Assembly: GCF_029227915.1 (NCBI RefSeq)
Contig: NC_079884.1
Coordinates: 11,594,001 to 11,658,000, forward strand
Direction: 5' to 3'
Source: Hydractinia symbiolongicarpus
Lineage: Eukaryota > Cnidaria > Hydrozoa > Anthoathecata > Hydractiniidae
DNA: 64,000 nt
The notes under the pieces are model-generated. The model worked only from the letters and a program-made list of their open reading frames with translations. It was not told the origin of the DNA and did no database searches. Below, one piece after another: positions 1 through 12,982 of this stretch. The translations under genes were made by a program, and so were the position numbers. Each line of letters begins with the position of its first letter. Positions within the stretch are counted from its first letter, which is position 1.

Positions 1-847
1 CTCTGTCCACCCTAATTAATTTTTTCTGTATACAATAAATTTTAAAATTTTTGCTGTGAAAAAACCCGAACCAATTGGAAACGTGCACAAATGTTTCGAA
101 ATAGACATACCAGGTTATTTACTAAACGTTACGTGTACATTATATTAACTATTCATTAAAGACTACAGTATCAGTCCATTCAACTTTTGTTTTGGTGTGC
201 TTTTCGAAATCAATTTACATCGACTTTTACACATTAAAATCAATAGTATAGTTAATAAATAATCTCTAGAACCAGCTAGAGGTAAAAAAAAAGTATTCCG
301 ATAAAAAAAATTGCAATTTAAAAAACTCATTAGGGAGCATAAGAACCATGAAGTTTCACCAGTAATAACCATTAACTCTATGTACTGTCGATATAAACAA
401 AATTATATGCAAAATTTAATATATTAAGTATATGCGCTTAATTTTACACAATTCTAGTGGATACAATGCAATGTGTACAGTTCCAATATGACCAAAAAAT
501 TACAATATATACATTTTGTTTTGTTATAAACACACGTGAGTAATTGTATGATCCATATGCTAAAAAGATAGATCCGAATTTCTGTAGTGGTTGATTTCGA
601 ATTCCATCAAGTCGAATTCATACCACATTTATTAATATTATTATAGTTAATGTTCCACGTTGCGAAAAAAAATAATTTGAATCCCAATGAAACAAGTCAG
701 TAAATAAAGTAATGCATCACAAGCTGATATCTCTGCTGGTATTCCTGTGACATGAAGACAAACACTATTTCAATGACTTCAAAGAATCCTCATATAACAT
801 AGCGTTTTTCGTGCAGTCAAGGTATGTTCTCCTTCTAAAGACATTTT
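1..847. other. 3' flank of ELMOD3, no gene seen
   Basis: AT-rich sequence downstream of the ELMOD3 stop codon. It contains TTTATT (AATAAA on the minus strand) around 628, which could serve as a polyadenylation signal. The short reading frames here have no recognisable similarity and no splice context, so I call nothing else. Confidence 0.5.
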
Positions 848-3841
848 TCATTCCTCGAGATCTTCGACTCCAACAAAACTCTGAATTTTTTCTGTTTCTT
901 TTAAATGAGTATCTTTTGAAGTCAACTTAACAAAATTCTTCATTAAATCAAGTGGTTTCTTTTTTGCATAATCTTCAACGTTTTTCACCACGAATCCAGA
1001 CTCTGTCATAGTTTTTCCTTCTGTTTTCCAAATATAGTAAATCTTGTGAAATATAGCCACGTAAAGTTCGAGAAACACTTCGAAAACTACTAGATCGAAG
1101 TCATTTCGATATTTACCGCTTTTCTCTTTCATTCTCGCATTACATGTCCTAAAACCAGAATGAAAAAAAAAGACTGAATACGTAGTTGTAGTGTAGCTCT
1201 GTCAAATGTAGTGATGTGGTAGTTGTCTCGACAATTTTGTTTGTCGAGTGCCATATTACTTTTTTCCGAGACAGCAATGCATTGACTTCTCCCACTTCTT
1301 ACTACAGAAACAGCGAATTAGAGGCTGGCCAGCCAATTTTTATTTTTATTTTTCCGGCTAAAATAAAAAGTTTCAAAATTGCATATTACAAAACATTCTC
1401 AAAGCCTTATTCAAGTTGTACTCAGATAACTGAGATTTGTACAACAAAAATTCCTGACTTTTCCTCGACTTTATTTTTTCTTGATTTTTTTTCTAGGATC
1501 TCCAGGTTTTCGAGATTGTTTGCGACCTTGAATTTCCAACGCAAAACCCTGAGCTCTTTAGAGTTTCTTTTAAAAAAATTGCATAAAATTTTCATACATT
1601 TTCCTCAATATTTCTTTTCAAAAAACTGACTCACTTGTTCAGCTTCCCTTCTCTAAGTATCTGTAACGCAATCCTGGTCACGTTAATCGACATGACAGAA
1701 AATGGAAAATTTTGAATCTCATCTTGTGACAGGTGATATACAGTAGCTGCCAGTTGGGATGTATCTTTAGATGTGATGAAATACAGAGTGGTGAGAAGTC
1801 CAAGCATGCCACAACCACGAAGGTCTGTCGACGGGTCATTCCCTGAAAGAAATAAACAACACATGAAAAGGATATCGTTTTTTTTTTAGTTAAGAGGTTT
1901 ACATCATTTCGTTGTATCGGGTTGTGAGCCAAAACTTTTCCTAATTATTTTCCCTAACCAACTTACCTGATGTTTCCTGCTATATACCAGCAGAATAAAA
2001 ACAGCTATGTTTCACATGCAAAGGTTTGGTTGGAAAAAGAAAAGGAAAATCAGCCTAATTTCCATTTATTGAATTTCTTCCTGCGATCGATTTTTTGAGA
2101 TGGATTTTATGGTCTGAACATGCGCATCGTAAATATTTTCATAGCTGGAAATTGTCAGCAACCGTAAAGGAAAGTGAAACTATGTGTTTGTTGGGAATGA
2201 AACAGGAGTAACAGAATATATGGTACTTCTGAGCACAAAAACGATGAGAAGTAAACATCCAAGTTTAATACACAAATCTTTATTCACCCTTCTTTTCTCT
2301 TTTTCTTTAAAACAATCTTCAGGTCGAAATTCGCTCCTGTCGTTTTCTGAAGCACAATAATAATAAAATGCTAGGTTGTGCCATGTTTGTTTATCATTTT
2401 CCATCGATCGCACGCTGTAGTGGAAGTCAATATTCAAGAAATCCGATCGCTAGTGCAATTTCGATAAATGGTAAATTTAGCGAGTCCGCAGAAAACCTCT
2501 AGCTTTGATGAGGATATTAAAGCAAGTTAGCAAGGAAAAATTATTTTAAGCATATGCACCACAATTTTGAGACATGAAAATGGCTCCCTTTAACCAAAAT
2601 TTGAATAACAACTATACACGGGCTTAATTAAAGGATTACCTTGAAATCCAATATTCTCCCAATGTTGTCCAAACCGGGGGCAGTCGATTTTCGTTTTCGT
2701 TAATTTTCTGTAAACCGTTTGTAAAATTCTAATATGCGTCTCGTTGGAATTATCAAATGTAACTGCAGCTAAAACAAATATTAAGTCTCTTTCTTGTGTT
2801 AAGTTTTTCGATAACTTCGGTGGTCCTGAGATGATGTGCCATAAAGATGAAACACCAGTGTGACGAATGTATGGACGAATTTTGTTGTTGTAGTCGGCTA
2901 ATTTGAGTGTCTCAAAATGCTCCAAAGCTTCCGTAAATGTAATACAATCAGAAGAACTTTTCGATTTTGTGGAGGGTTCTAGATTAAAAAACCCTGACTA
3001 TAAGCAAAGATTAATAGACTGGTTTACTGTTAAAGTAACCATGAGCAAACTGAGCAAAAAAAAAAAAAATACTTTAGCACAAACCTATTAAATTGGTATG
3101 GGGCGTTCACTGAATATTTGTCTATTAATTCATTCGAAATATGTTCGAATAATAAATGAATGTTCGAATTAGCAGCTTTACACATAATTTCACCATGAAA
3201 AGGACCAAGAAATTTGTTCAATAGAGCAATAATCACCTGAAGACGTGTACATGTTTAACACAAGAACAAAAATAAAGCTAATTTCAAATGCTAATTGTAC
3301 AAACATGTGAAGTCACAGTTAAAAATTAAATCTTACTACAGCTTAATTTTTCATAGTCACACAAACCGGCCAATGAACAGTCTTGTCAATCTCCAACATC
3401 GACATTACCTGTGGATATTGCAATTTCTTGAACATTATTCCATTCGTCTTTCGCTTGCATATACTCCAGAGATATCTGTTCACTTGACGTAGTTCTAATG
3501 TCATTGTCCTGATTGTCAATACATGCAACAATCTCATTCATAGGTTCTTCTATCCCTTCTTCTGCATTTACAGTTGGTATTGTGACATTTTCAGAATCAG
3601 ACTGATGTATTATTTCAGGTTGGTTAGGTTCATTTACGGAATTGTTATTTTTAGTTTCTTCAGTTGCACTGTTGCTTGGAACCTTGTCACCCTCTTTGCT
3701 TGTGTAACGCAGTTCGTGTTCATCATAATCAAACTCATCATCACCTATGTCTTCAACTTTTTGTTCTTGTGTTAAATTTCTGAAGGCTTCCTCACCAGCA
3801 GCATCTAACCCAGTGATGACTTCGTCATCTTCTGTTCCCAT
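848..3841 (-). CDS. ELMOD3: ELMO domain-containing protein 3 (ARF/ARL-family GAP), four exons, 431 aa
   Basis: ELMOD proteins are GTPase-activating proteins for ARF-family GTPases, notably ARL2. Coding exons, in transcript order, are 3409-3841, 2640-2993, 1635-1842 and 848-1148. All introns are GT-AG (donors GTAATG, GTAATC, GTGAGT) and the total of 1296 nt stays in one frame. The first exon encodes an acidic, probably disordered N-terminus ending in an AKDEWNNVQ stretch that resembles the human AQEEWEAV segment. The ELMO domain starts near FTEALEHFE in exon 2. The diagnostic WENIGFQG and DPSTDLRG motifs, with the Arg needed for GAP activity in ELMOD proteins, span the exon 2/3 junction. Exons 3-4 carry FPFSVMSINVTRIALQ and IWKTEGKTMTESGFV, which are ELMOD3-type rather than ELMOD1/2-type. 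The protein is about 50 residues longer than human ELMOD3, mostly at the N-terminus. An acceptor-like TTTTTAG lies 6 nt before the ATG, so the 5' UTR is probably cis- or trans-spliced. Confidence 0.9.
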
Positions 3842-4849
3842 TACTGTCTAAAAACAAAGATATTAAAAAAATTTAGATTGAAGATTGAATTTATACTAAG
3901 ACACCACTTTGAAAACTTCTTTAAAAACTTCACATCCTGAAATCAAACTAAAAATAATAATATCAGTAGAGCCAAAACACCTAGTTTCAATTTTTATTTC
4001 TGTGAAAGGCTGTACATTTCAATGAAATGAATTAACACTTTAAAAAATGAAATTAGGAAAGCCATAAAAAGCCATTATAACAATTTCGCATACAACAATA
4101 TTTCATTTGGTATTTATTTCCCCCTATCAGCTAAAAGCGCCTATGCATATACTGGCTGCTCATCGAACTACAAAAGAAAATTCAAGGACTAAAAACGAGA
4201 AATTTAGTTATCAACATGAATTACAATTTGAAAATTGAAAAACAATTCGTGGAAATTAATACATAATACAATCAGAAACATCATAATTTTAATACTATTG
4301 TCTTTTTCGATTGCCCTTAAATTTCTGTAGATACCCACACTTAATGCTTGGAAATTTTAGTGCCCCATCACCTACTTGTTTATAGAATGTAAGAGCACTG
4401 AGTGTCCACTCAATATTAACTTCTTATTTGCCTGACAATTTTGGACTGAAATTCTCAACACTTTTCTCATTTTTCCATTAGATGTTAAGAAATTACATAG
4501 TTATTGGAACCTTGGATTACCCTAAAAACATAAATTTGAAACAAGCATATTGATAAGAACTGTAAAAAAAGGGTATATTTTTTAAAATTTTATCTCAAAC
4601 AGACCTGATTGACCGCTTCAACCTAAAATTACCGACATTTCCCTGGCATATTAAAAATTGATGATACTCTTGCTTTTTCCTGACTTTTTGAGAATATTTT
4701 TAAATTCTTGACACTTTCTACATTTTCTATTTATTTATTTTTATTTATTTCCTTATTTAAAGTCAATTGTGCAGTAGTTAAAAAAAAACTAATTTAAATC
4801 GACTAAAAAACAAAACAAATAATGCTCAACAAAATCTTAGCACTGGGTT
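3842..4849. other. Intergenic, no gene seen
   Basis: AT-rich sequence upstream of ELMOD3. It should hold the promoter and any 5' UTR exon, but neither can be placed from sequence alone. Confidence 0.4.
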
Positions 4850-5135
4850 ACATATTTTGCATGAGCAATCAGTACCCTTCCAAGACCGTATGGAACGACG
4901 AAAACTCCAAAGCGAAGGAGAGTTTTTGACGGAAGATGGGACAGATAACCATAAAATTCCTGTACGATTAGCAAGACTATTTAAACCCTACGATAGTGTG
5001 CGGTAAGTCGAGCGCTCTACCAGATTAAAATTACGTAAGTTATAATTATTTTCCCTAATGCAAAAAATTTCAGACATATAACGAGGCGATAATCCGTTTA
5101 AAAATTTATATAATTCTTTCATAAGACTTCTTAAG
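4850..5135 (-). mobile_element. LINE reverse-transcriptase 3' fragment (degenerate)
   Basis: Read on the minus strand, this stretch encodes a decayed piece of the C-terminal part of a non-LTR retrotransposon polyprotein. It includes LMKELYKFLNGLSPRYMSE followed by NNYNLRNF, then an in-frame stop, then GLNSLANRTGILW and SPSLWSFRRSIRSWKGTDC with C-x2-C at the end. This order is typical of the post-thumb region of CR1/L2/jockey-like elements in invertebrates. There are no other domains nearby, so it is a 5'-truncated, inactive relic. Confidence 0.7.
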
Positions 5136-7206
5136 TTAATAACGTGGATGGAACTACTATTTGATAAACTAAGAAAACCCTCAAAACTAGATATGTTATC
5201 ATTATTAATTTTTTACAGTCAGTTTTCTTCAGCAACAATAAGTCCAAACATACTGACTGTAACATTAAAAGCTGATTGCTGTAGTGTCTGCTTTTTCCTG
5301 AACTGTCACATGTTCTATATCAGAAATAGCTCCAGGTTTACTAGGATAAAGGCTGTTTGTAAAATTAAAGCCATGACTTAAGGCAAGTGCAATCACTTAC
5401 CTGTCTGGTGCACCAATTACATATATATCATGGTTTTTAATATTAGTATTCTAAAAACAACAACAAATATTACAGTATTCGCTTGATAATTAAATGTAAA
5501 GTAAATTTGTTTATATTGATATTTTAGATACGGATTGAAAAACATTAAAGTTTTAAACTTTCAAACAAGGCGAAATTAAAATTAGCTGATGCAGAGAAGT
5601 ACACCAAAACTTGTTTTTTCAGCCCTTACATACAAATTGGTATTTGCCGCTTAACAACACGAAACACTAACAATAATTTTTAGCTCCTTATTACCAGCTG
5701 CTGATATAATAATTTTTACGCACAGTATTTGGTTTACTTGAATGAGCACTCCTTTTCAAATATAAGTAAAAAAGTGTCCCCTAAAAACCTCTTAATTGTA
5801 GAGTGCCTCACTTCGAAGTGCTAAAAATAAATTAGCATGTGTCTAATAAAGCTATATGTAGAATCCAATATTGTTGTGGTTGGGAAATATGAAAGAAAAA
5901 CGAATCATACATGTAAATTTTTACACTTTTTTGGTGGCACAGCCATTATAATATACAAGACTTTTTTCTTTCTTGAAACCTTGAATGACAAAACAGCATA
6001 ACATATGTAACGTTAAAACAACAACTGTTCAGTAACGCTGCCAAGAAAGTATATATCCTAATTCTTTCACAATATAGAAAGATTAAGCGCAGCAAATACA
6101 CTTTACAAATTATAATATTAATGAAAAGAATAACATAATATATATATAATAGATAACACGTTTAAGTAACAAGAAAAACTGACAACAGGTTAAAGAAAAA
6201 ACACTCTGACATTCGGAATGTTAGGGAATATAAGCAGGCTAAATAAAAATTGGGTTCTACAGGATTTAGGTTCTTGTAACACACTGGGTTGTCTTTAATT
6301 AGTTCATAATAGACTACGACAAATAAGCAAAATAAATGGTATCAATACGGAATACCATAACGGCATTAGTCGTCCTCATAATTATAGAGGCATTTAATTT
6401 AAGCAACAGCATATATTGATATATATAAAAATATAAAAATTATCTTTTGCATTCATCAACATAATATCACAATTCTAAATTTTTTATACATATTCATTGT
6501 ATTATGTCAAACTAACGTGAAAAAAAATTGAAATTAATAATATACAACAAATTAAACGTTTGAACTAACCAGACGTGGAAAATAAATAAATAAAGAAGTA
6601 GTCTTTTAGTCCAGACCTTGTGGTTAATCAGCCACATAGGTTGTTAGTTAGTAAGTTCTTTAGTGAGCAGATCAGATCAATACATGGCTTGCTTTGTATT
6701 GTTTAGCAGAATTATAAGCATTACCATGTTTTGAAGTGGTGTCTATACTAAGAAGTGCAGCCAAGGAAAAGTAATTTTTAAGGCTAGTGTGGTCACACCT
6801 GAAAAGTATATTTTGTCAAGTATGGTCAGCGTTTTTTTTAAAATTCAAGTTCTTTTTTCATTTCTTAGTTGTTGGAAATGTGATACTATTTTTTGTCATG
6901 TAAATCTATACAGAATACGACTGGAAAAAAATATGTTAATTCAAATAAAAAAGAAGTTGTTGTGTGGGAAGCTGGTAGGTAAGATAGGTGTGTTTTAACA
7001 CATTAACCAGTGATTGAACTTTTATTGGCCTTATGATATTGAAATTGGTGAGACAAAAAATCATATCTAAATTTAATAAGTTAACTAAAACACTTCAGAA
7101 CCGCAAATATAAATATACACATACAGCCCTTACAAAAAAGTTTTTTTTTTCTTTTTTAAAAGAAGAAATATAAACTTGAAACCAAGTTACTGCTTCAAAC
7201 AAACAA
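5136..7206. other. Intergenic, AT-rich, no gene seen
   Basis: Very AT-rich, with short TA-dinucleotide runs (about 6135-6150). Short frames at 5148-5381 and 6789-6998 lack similarity and splice support. The last part is the 3' flank of FBXW7. Confidence 0.4.
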
Positions 7207-10200
7207 TTATTTATAAACATCAAAATCTAACACAAGTAGTTTTGTTTCTTCAGTCCCATTCCTACTTCCAACGGCACAGACAAGTTTTCTCTCATTACAT
7301 TTCACCCTCCACACAACACCTCCGCTACCACCGCTGTCTAATTCTACTAAATCCCTAATGAATTCACCAGTTTTCATATCCCACAGTTTCACAGAGCCAT
7401 CATCCGAACTAGTCACAACAAATTTAGAGTTAAATTGCAAGGAAGTGACAGCACTTTGGTGTTTGTTAGGTCCTGACAGGGTATGCAAACATTTCCCTGT
7501 AACTATGTTCCAAATTTTCACTGTCGAGTCAGCATTTCCTGAGACTAAATAGTTATTTTTTAAAACCATTCCACTTGTCAATGACTGATGACCAAGTAAA
7601 GTGTGTAGCAATTGACCATTTTTTGCATCCCATACACGAATTGATGTGTCCAATGAGCCTGATACAATGTATTTCCCATCAAACTGTAATGAATAAACTC
7701 GATTAGAATGTCCAGATAATGTATGAAGACATGTCTCAGATTCTACATCCCATACTTTTACCAAATAGTCATATGCACCGCTGACTACATGCTTTCCATC
7801 AAACTGAACACTAAAAAACAAATTGTCTCCATTATTTAAACTGCTTCTGATTTTGTTAGATACAAAAATGGAAAGGAAAACACATGAACTTTTTAATTCA
7901 TCTACCTGGACTAATAACAGAGTGATAACATTCAAAATAAAATCCAGAAGTTGCTTCATTTGTTTCAAAGAAGCTATGAAACCTACTTAAAAGTTTTGGA
8001 AAAAGGATCTGCATAAAAATTCAAAAAATTAAATACAACTGATAATACATAATACAACATTCTCTAACTGCTTATCGGTCACTAGAAGATAAAGTAACAC
8101 AATCAAACGCATCTTATTTATATTCTACAAACACAGAAATTTAAGATTACCATCTGACAGCTGCAGCATGACCAATTAACACATGCAAACATTTGCCTTC
8201 TATAACGTCCCACACACGGAGTGTTCCATCTCTTGAACCACTAACAACAGAGTTTCCATGCATTGCCAAACAACGAACAGTGGAAGTGTGGCCTTGTAAT
8301 ACATGTATACACTCGCCAGAATCTGCATTCCAAACACGCAGAGTTCTGTCAGTGGAACCGCTAACAACTATGTTGTCCATCAGTTGAGAAGACCAAACAC
8401 CACCTTAAAATATGAAAAAAAATTAAGGGACATCCATTTGGCAGGTACTATATTCACTCTATTATTCTCGTTGCGGGATTAGCATGTCAATCCTACACAT
8501 GAAATATTAAAGAGGCAGGATTATTTTTTCAAAGCATAAAAATTGAGTCATGGTTTGTAAAAAGCATAGATACCACAAATAAATTTAGGGCAAATCTGTT
8601 CCGTTTAATTAAAAAAGCAACTTTGAACACTTATATGAAATTCTAACTTGCATGTATTAGTAATTGTTGTAAAATGCTACTTACACTGCTATGCTGTGAA
8701 AATATTTGAAAACATAGATACGGTAGACTCAATAAAAATTACAGCAATCGGCATGCAAGATTGTTGAATAGGAGGTTTTATTTTTTTGCCAAAAATGATT
8801 TTCTACCAAGTTGTGTTTTTGTAATGTTAATAAAAACTAAGTCAATTTCCCCTTATAATTAAATTAAAGGTGATTTCAAAACTACTTACAAGAAAAAATA
8901 AATGCTATTCTCAATAGGTGTAATGTGAAACGAGAATATAACACACGACGAAACATTAACTGAACTCTTAATATCAAAAAAATATAAAAAAAAACAAATT
9001 TTGGAGATAAATGGAAGAGGTGTGAATGGACTACAAACACAAACTAGCCTACATAAAGAGGAATGCAATAACATAATGTAGGCTGAATTAGTTTGGGTTC
9101 ACCTTACATTAGGCTAAAATTTCATGACCAGGATCACAGAGAAAATTATCCAATTAACTTATTATTGGAAATTCATATCACGGAACATCACCAGGTTTGA
9201 TTTCTTCTTACTTTGACATCTTTAAACAGGCCTGCTTGTTTAGAAAGTATTCTTAAATCTAGCTTATTTACTAATAAGAAATAAAGTTTTTAGTCTGTAT
9301 GCTTTTTTTAACAAAAACATTAAAAACAAAAAAAATGTTAATCCCTCCTGAAAAATCTTCACATAAATTTAGACTTAGTAACGAAAAATGAAGTGTCAGT
9401 TTGTATGCTTTTTTGATAAAAACAGTAAAACAAAAGATGTTAAACCCTTCCAAAAAATCCTTACATAAGCTACTTTAATACTTCAAGCATTTAAGATGTA
9501 TTTAAATTTTCCTTCTTACCTGTGTGGCCAACCAGTGTTCTAATAAGATTTCCAGTCACAGCTGACCAAACTTTAAGCGTATTGTCATCAGAAGCACTAA
9601 CAATTTTGACACCGTCAAACTGCAGGCATGTCACAACGTGGTCATCATGTCCCTTTAAGTATTTTGCCGACCTTAATGGCTGACAACGCCAGTTCATTTC
9701 TAGCTTGTGACAGTAAAGAAATGACTGCTTGTAAGGTATTTCTTTGTTTTTTTTGGTAGAAGTTGAATTTAAATTTTTTAGACTGTCACTGATTGAACAA
9801 AACATGTCATATTCATCACATTTTTCCTTCCACAACCTTAAAAAAACAAATCAAAAACATGTCAACATCTACATCTTTGGCAGTTATAAACCACTGTTCT
9901 TTATTTGATAAACAATTTTGAATTAAATCTGTTTAGTTTTAGGTTAACATAGTTTTTAACTTAAAGATGCAGTCAATGTATGCATACAAAATGTCAAGCT
10001 TACTTACAAATTATCTTCAGCTAATATTCTCCAGTAGCGACATGTCTTAGCAGCGAAACACAAATCCTTGGGCTCCAAAAATGACAGGACATACAAAGCT
10101 AATTCTTTAGGCAACAAAGATATAAAGTCCCTTTGAAAGTGTGGCTCAATTTTTGCCATCATATGCCTTACTACAGACATGTCACACAGACCTATAAGAT

Positions 10201-10726
10201 CATTTAAAGCAATAAGTCTTTCTTCACGACCCCAATCCTGAAACTGATCAAGCCATGGCTGCAAGCGAGCTGGCGGGCTTGAAGCTTCAGAATGAAGTCT
10301 CTTGCGTACAGCGTACCCAGGACTGGCACATGAAGGTAAGACATGAGAAATTGAACTTCCTATACTGCTACAGGGCGATACAATATCAGAGTTTTTTAGC
10401 TTTTTCTCCGGTGTGGGAGATTCGTCATCTGAACACGAACATGTTTGTGATGTACTCCTTCTAAATTGCCTTTTTAAATAAACGCTTTTGCGACGAACAG
10501 GATCTGCATTTTCATTATTGCCAAATTCGATAGTATATTCATCTTGTAATTTTGTTATCAGAGTTTTCGTGATTCCTTCCACGGCTATGAGGTCATTAAT
10601 AGAGTTATATTTCGAATAAAGTTTGCGGTGCTCTACGATGATAGCTGCTTTTGCTTTTCCAATTCCTGGCAGTTGTTCAAGTTCTTGTATGCTTATTGTA
10701 TTAAAATCTATTACAGGTCTGTCCAT
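7207..10726 (-). CDS. FBXW7: F-box/WD40 protein 7 orthologue (SCF ubiquitin-ligase substrate receptor), four exons, 630 aa
   Basis: FBXW7/archipelago/CDC4 is the substrate receptor of an SCF ubiquitin ligase that recognises phosphodegrons in cyclin E, Myc, Notch and others. Coding exons in transcript order are 10008-10726, 9520-9836, 8151-8403 and 7207-7810. All are GT-AG, and 1893 nt in one frame gives 630 aa, close to human isoforms. Residues about 166-202 match the FBXW7 dimerisation segment ([30 protein letters not shown]). The F-box runs to about 245 ([14 protein letters not shown]). Eight WD40 blades follow from about 290. The three phosphate-binding arginines mutated in cancer in human (R465, R479, R505) are present at about 389, 403 and 429 with identical 14 and 26 residue spacing. 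Unlike the human isoforms I know, residues 8-69 form a clear double helix-hairpin-helix domain ([20 protein letters not shown], then [18 protein letters not shown]). A TTTTTAG acceptor lies 7 nt before the ATG. Confidence 0.93.
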
Positions 10727-12109
10727 ATTTTCACTAAAAAATCATTAGAAAATGCACTGATTTTCATAAAAGTTAACAACAAACCATACATTGAAAACAA
10801 AGTTACATCAGGTTAAATTTTTAGGCAAATAATATGGAATATCATTCCTTAAAAAAATGAGGGGAGAAGAGGGAAAAAGAAAAAAACTGTCATATTATTC
10901 TTTCTCAAATTTCAAAAAACCTGGAAGAAAGAGAACAAAAGAATTTATTTTTTATTCATTGATACAAATTATTTCATTCTGCTTCTTATTTTAACATGAT
11001 TTTCCAAAAAGCATTCTCAATTTTTTTATTATTATTATAGGCCTAAACCCTACAAATTTGCCCAAATAATTCTTCAATAGTAGGAAAACAAAATTACATT
11101 AAATCGCAACAATTTTGGCCAAGGGTTATAAAAACAAGAAAATTTCAGGTCTTATGACTTGTAGCGAATAAAGCTTTGCATATTCAAAAACTGTGACGTA
11201 CATGTCCTAAACATATATTTTTTTACTTATTAATTTCCCAGTTCTGTTGACCTGGCTTGTATATACACTCAAGAGGACTAACAGTTAGATATTATTAAAA
11301 GAAACCATATGAACTAATATGTAAATAAACTATGCAATTAAATGCCTAAGTTGAAAGCTAAGTCCTAGAGTGTTTGTTAGTTTGTTTACACGAAAAGAGT
11401 TTTAAACCCGTTAAGCCTCTGTACTACACATAGTATGAATATTGCAGTTTAGAGCGGTTGTAGCTGTCTAAGTTGCAATCTTGTTTAGTATGATTTTTAA
11501 GCACCTAGTGCTTAAGTGAACGGAAAAAGAAAAAAAAATTGGACCATGTATGTACATGACAATAACTGACAGCATTTAAAAACACAGACAATACAAATAA
11601 AGAACATTTTTTAAAAAATAATTTTTTTTATTAACAGATATAAATGTTTTTTAAAATGTTGGAACATTATAAAAAAACAAAACAGAAAACACAATAAGTA
11701 AAATATGAATTATAAAAAATATTTATAAATCATCAGCAAATTGTGACATGTAATTTCATGTTAATTGTCTAAATTAATTCTACATAAACTTTTAACCTGT
11801 CCAATATTGCACAAACTGAAAATTTTAATTTAGTTATTGGCTGCCTAATGTTGTTAATTTCAGCAGAATTTGCATAACTGGTAAAATTTTATACACAGGA
11901 AAAAGTTTATCTTCTTAAAATATATATGCAAACACTAGTCGATAGTTATTTAAAAAAAGTTGAGTTTAAAACACAATATAGATTAGATTGGAAGAATATG
12001 TATTATGCATATGTTATACTTACATCAGTAAAAAAACACAAATTGTAAAAATAAAAAAAAATGTAGCGAAATACTTCAGATGTATTGCTTAAAACCACTC
12101 CCCTTTCAT
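10727..12109. other. Intergenic, no gene seen
   Basis: AT-rich spacer holding the upstream region of FBXW7 and the 3' flank of the first sulfotransferase. No similarity or exon structure was recognised. Confidence 0.4.
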
Positions 12110-12982
12110 TTATTTTGAAAGCTCAGGAACAATTTCTTGGCATCTATCATTTAAAAACTTGATTTTTTCTTCATCCAAGTAATTCTTATGATCACCGATG
12201 ACTCCTTTACGAACAAAATTTTCTATCAATGAACAAACCGATTCTTCTTTCATTCGTTTAAAGTCAGCTGCTTTTTTTAATGTAGACATTAATTCAGATG
12301 TCATTTGTACATCAACAAATTCTGCAAGCTTTTTAACTGTCTCCTCAAAATTTCTAATTAAATCCTCATAATGTAACAAAAGAGTATTTTGATCAGAAGC
12401 ATCTAACCAACCTCTATACCATTGATACCAATCTCCCCAAAGAGTAGAACCTGACAGAAACATTTTGTAAAACGTTTCAAATTCGAGTGTGTTGTATATC
12501 TCTTTTGGGTTGGACGTATCATTCCTATAAAAGTGATAGCAAGATATCAATGTATCTTTTACATCACGTGCGACAATGATTTTTTTCGCCTTTGTTAAAT
12601 TAGGTGCTAGCCAAATTGGTAAATGTGTTTTTAATAGCCTCAAAGGATCATCTTGTAACGCCATTGCAAGATCATAGCCAACATATCCGCCTAAGTGAAG
12701 TTCCAAAAAAGGAAACATTTCGTCCATTTTATCATCATTAATGTTGAGCACTGAATCAGCTCCATACATCATTACCAACAACAATCTCCTTGTTATTGTT
12801 GTTCCTGATCTTGGATATGTTGCCAGTAAGATGTCTGTTTTTTTTAATTCCATATTATGTATTAGCTCCAAAGAGGTGGAAGGAAAATAATTACCAACCG
12901 TTATAGAGTTTACTCCATCTGTTACAATTTTTTGGTCTTTCACCTTTGGAAACTCGTCAGTGCAAGGCTGTACTGAAATCAT
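12110..12982 (-). CDS. Cytosolic-type sulfotransferase, single exon, 290 aa (SULT copy 1)
   Basis: PAPS-dependent sulfotransferase (Sulfotransfer_1 family) that would move a sulfonate group from PAPS to a hydroxyl or amine of a small acceptor; the substrate cannot be read from sequence. The 5'-phosphosulfate loop TYPRSGTT is at about 55-62, the catalytic-histidine region is KTHLPIWLAPN, and the 3'-phosphate site is IIVARDVKDTLISCYHF. The C-terminal signature is RKGVIGDHKNYL, where the usual RKGxxGDWK Trp is His. The usual KNHFTV dimer motif is replaced by a KNYLDEEK-type segment. Length is normal for SULTs. An in-frame ATG 28 codons upstream exists, but I chose this start because it aligns with the other copies (MISxxxC.DxFPK) and because TTTTAG, an acceptor-like site, sits 5 nt before it. 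Closest relatives in the window are the copies at 36.1 and 30.4 kb. Confidence 0.88.
   Translation of the reverse strand: MISVQPCTDEFPKVKDQKIVTDGVNSITVGNYFPSTSLELIHNMELKKTDILLATYPRSGTTITRRLLLVMMYGADSVLNINDDKMDEMFPFLELHLGGYVGYDLAMALQDDPLRLLKTHLPIWLAPNLTKAKKIIVARDVKDTLISCYHFYRNDTSNPKEIYNTLEFETFYKMFLSGSTLWGDWYQWYRGWLDASDQNTLLLHYEDLIRNFEETVKKLAEFVDVQMTSELMSTLKKAADFKRMKEESVCSLIENFVRKGVIGDHKNYLDEEKIKFLNDRCQEIVPELSK

Noticed and set aside
4881-5003. A plus-strand exon-like frame ending in a good GTAAGT donor, with a possible second exon after the AG at about 5073
   Set aside because: The minus strand over the same bases reads as a recognisable LINE reverse-transcriptase C-terminus, so the plus-strand frame is an antisense by-product.
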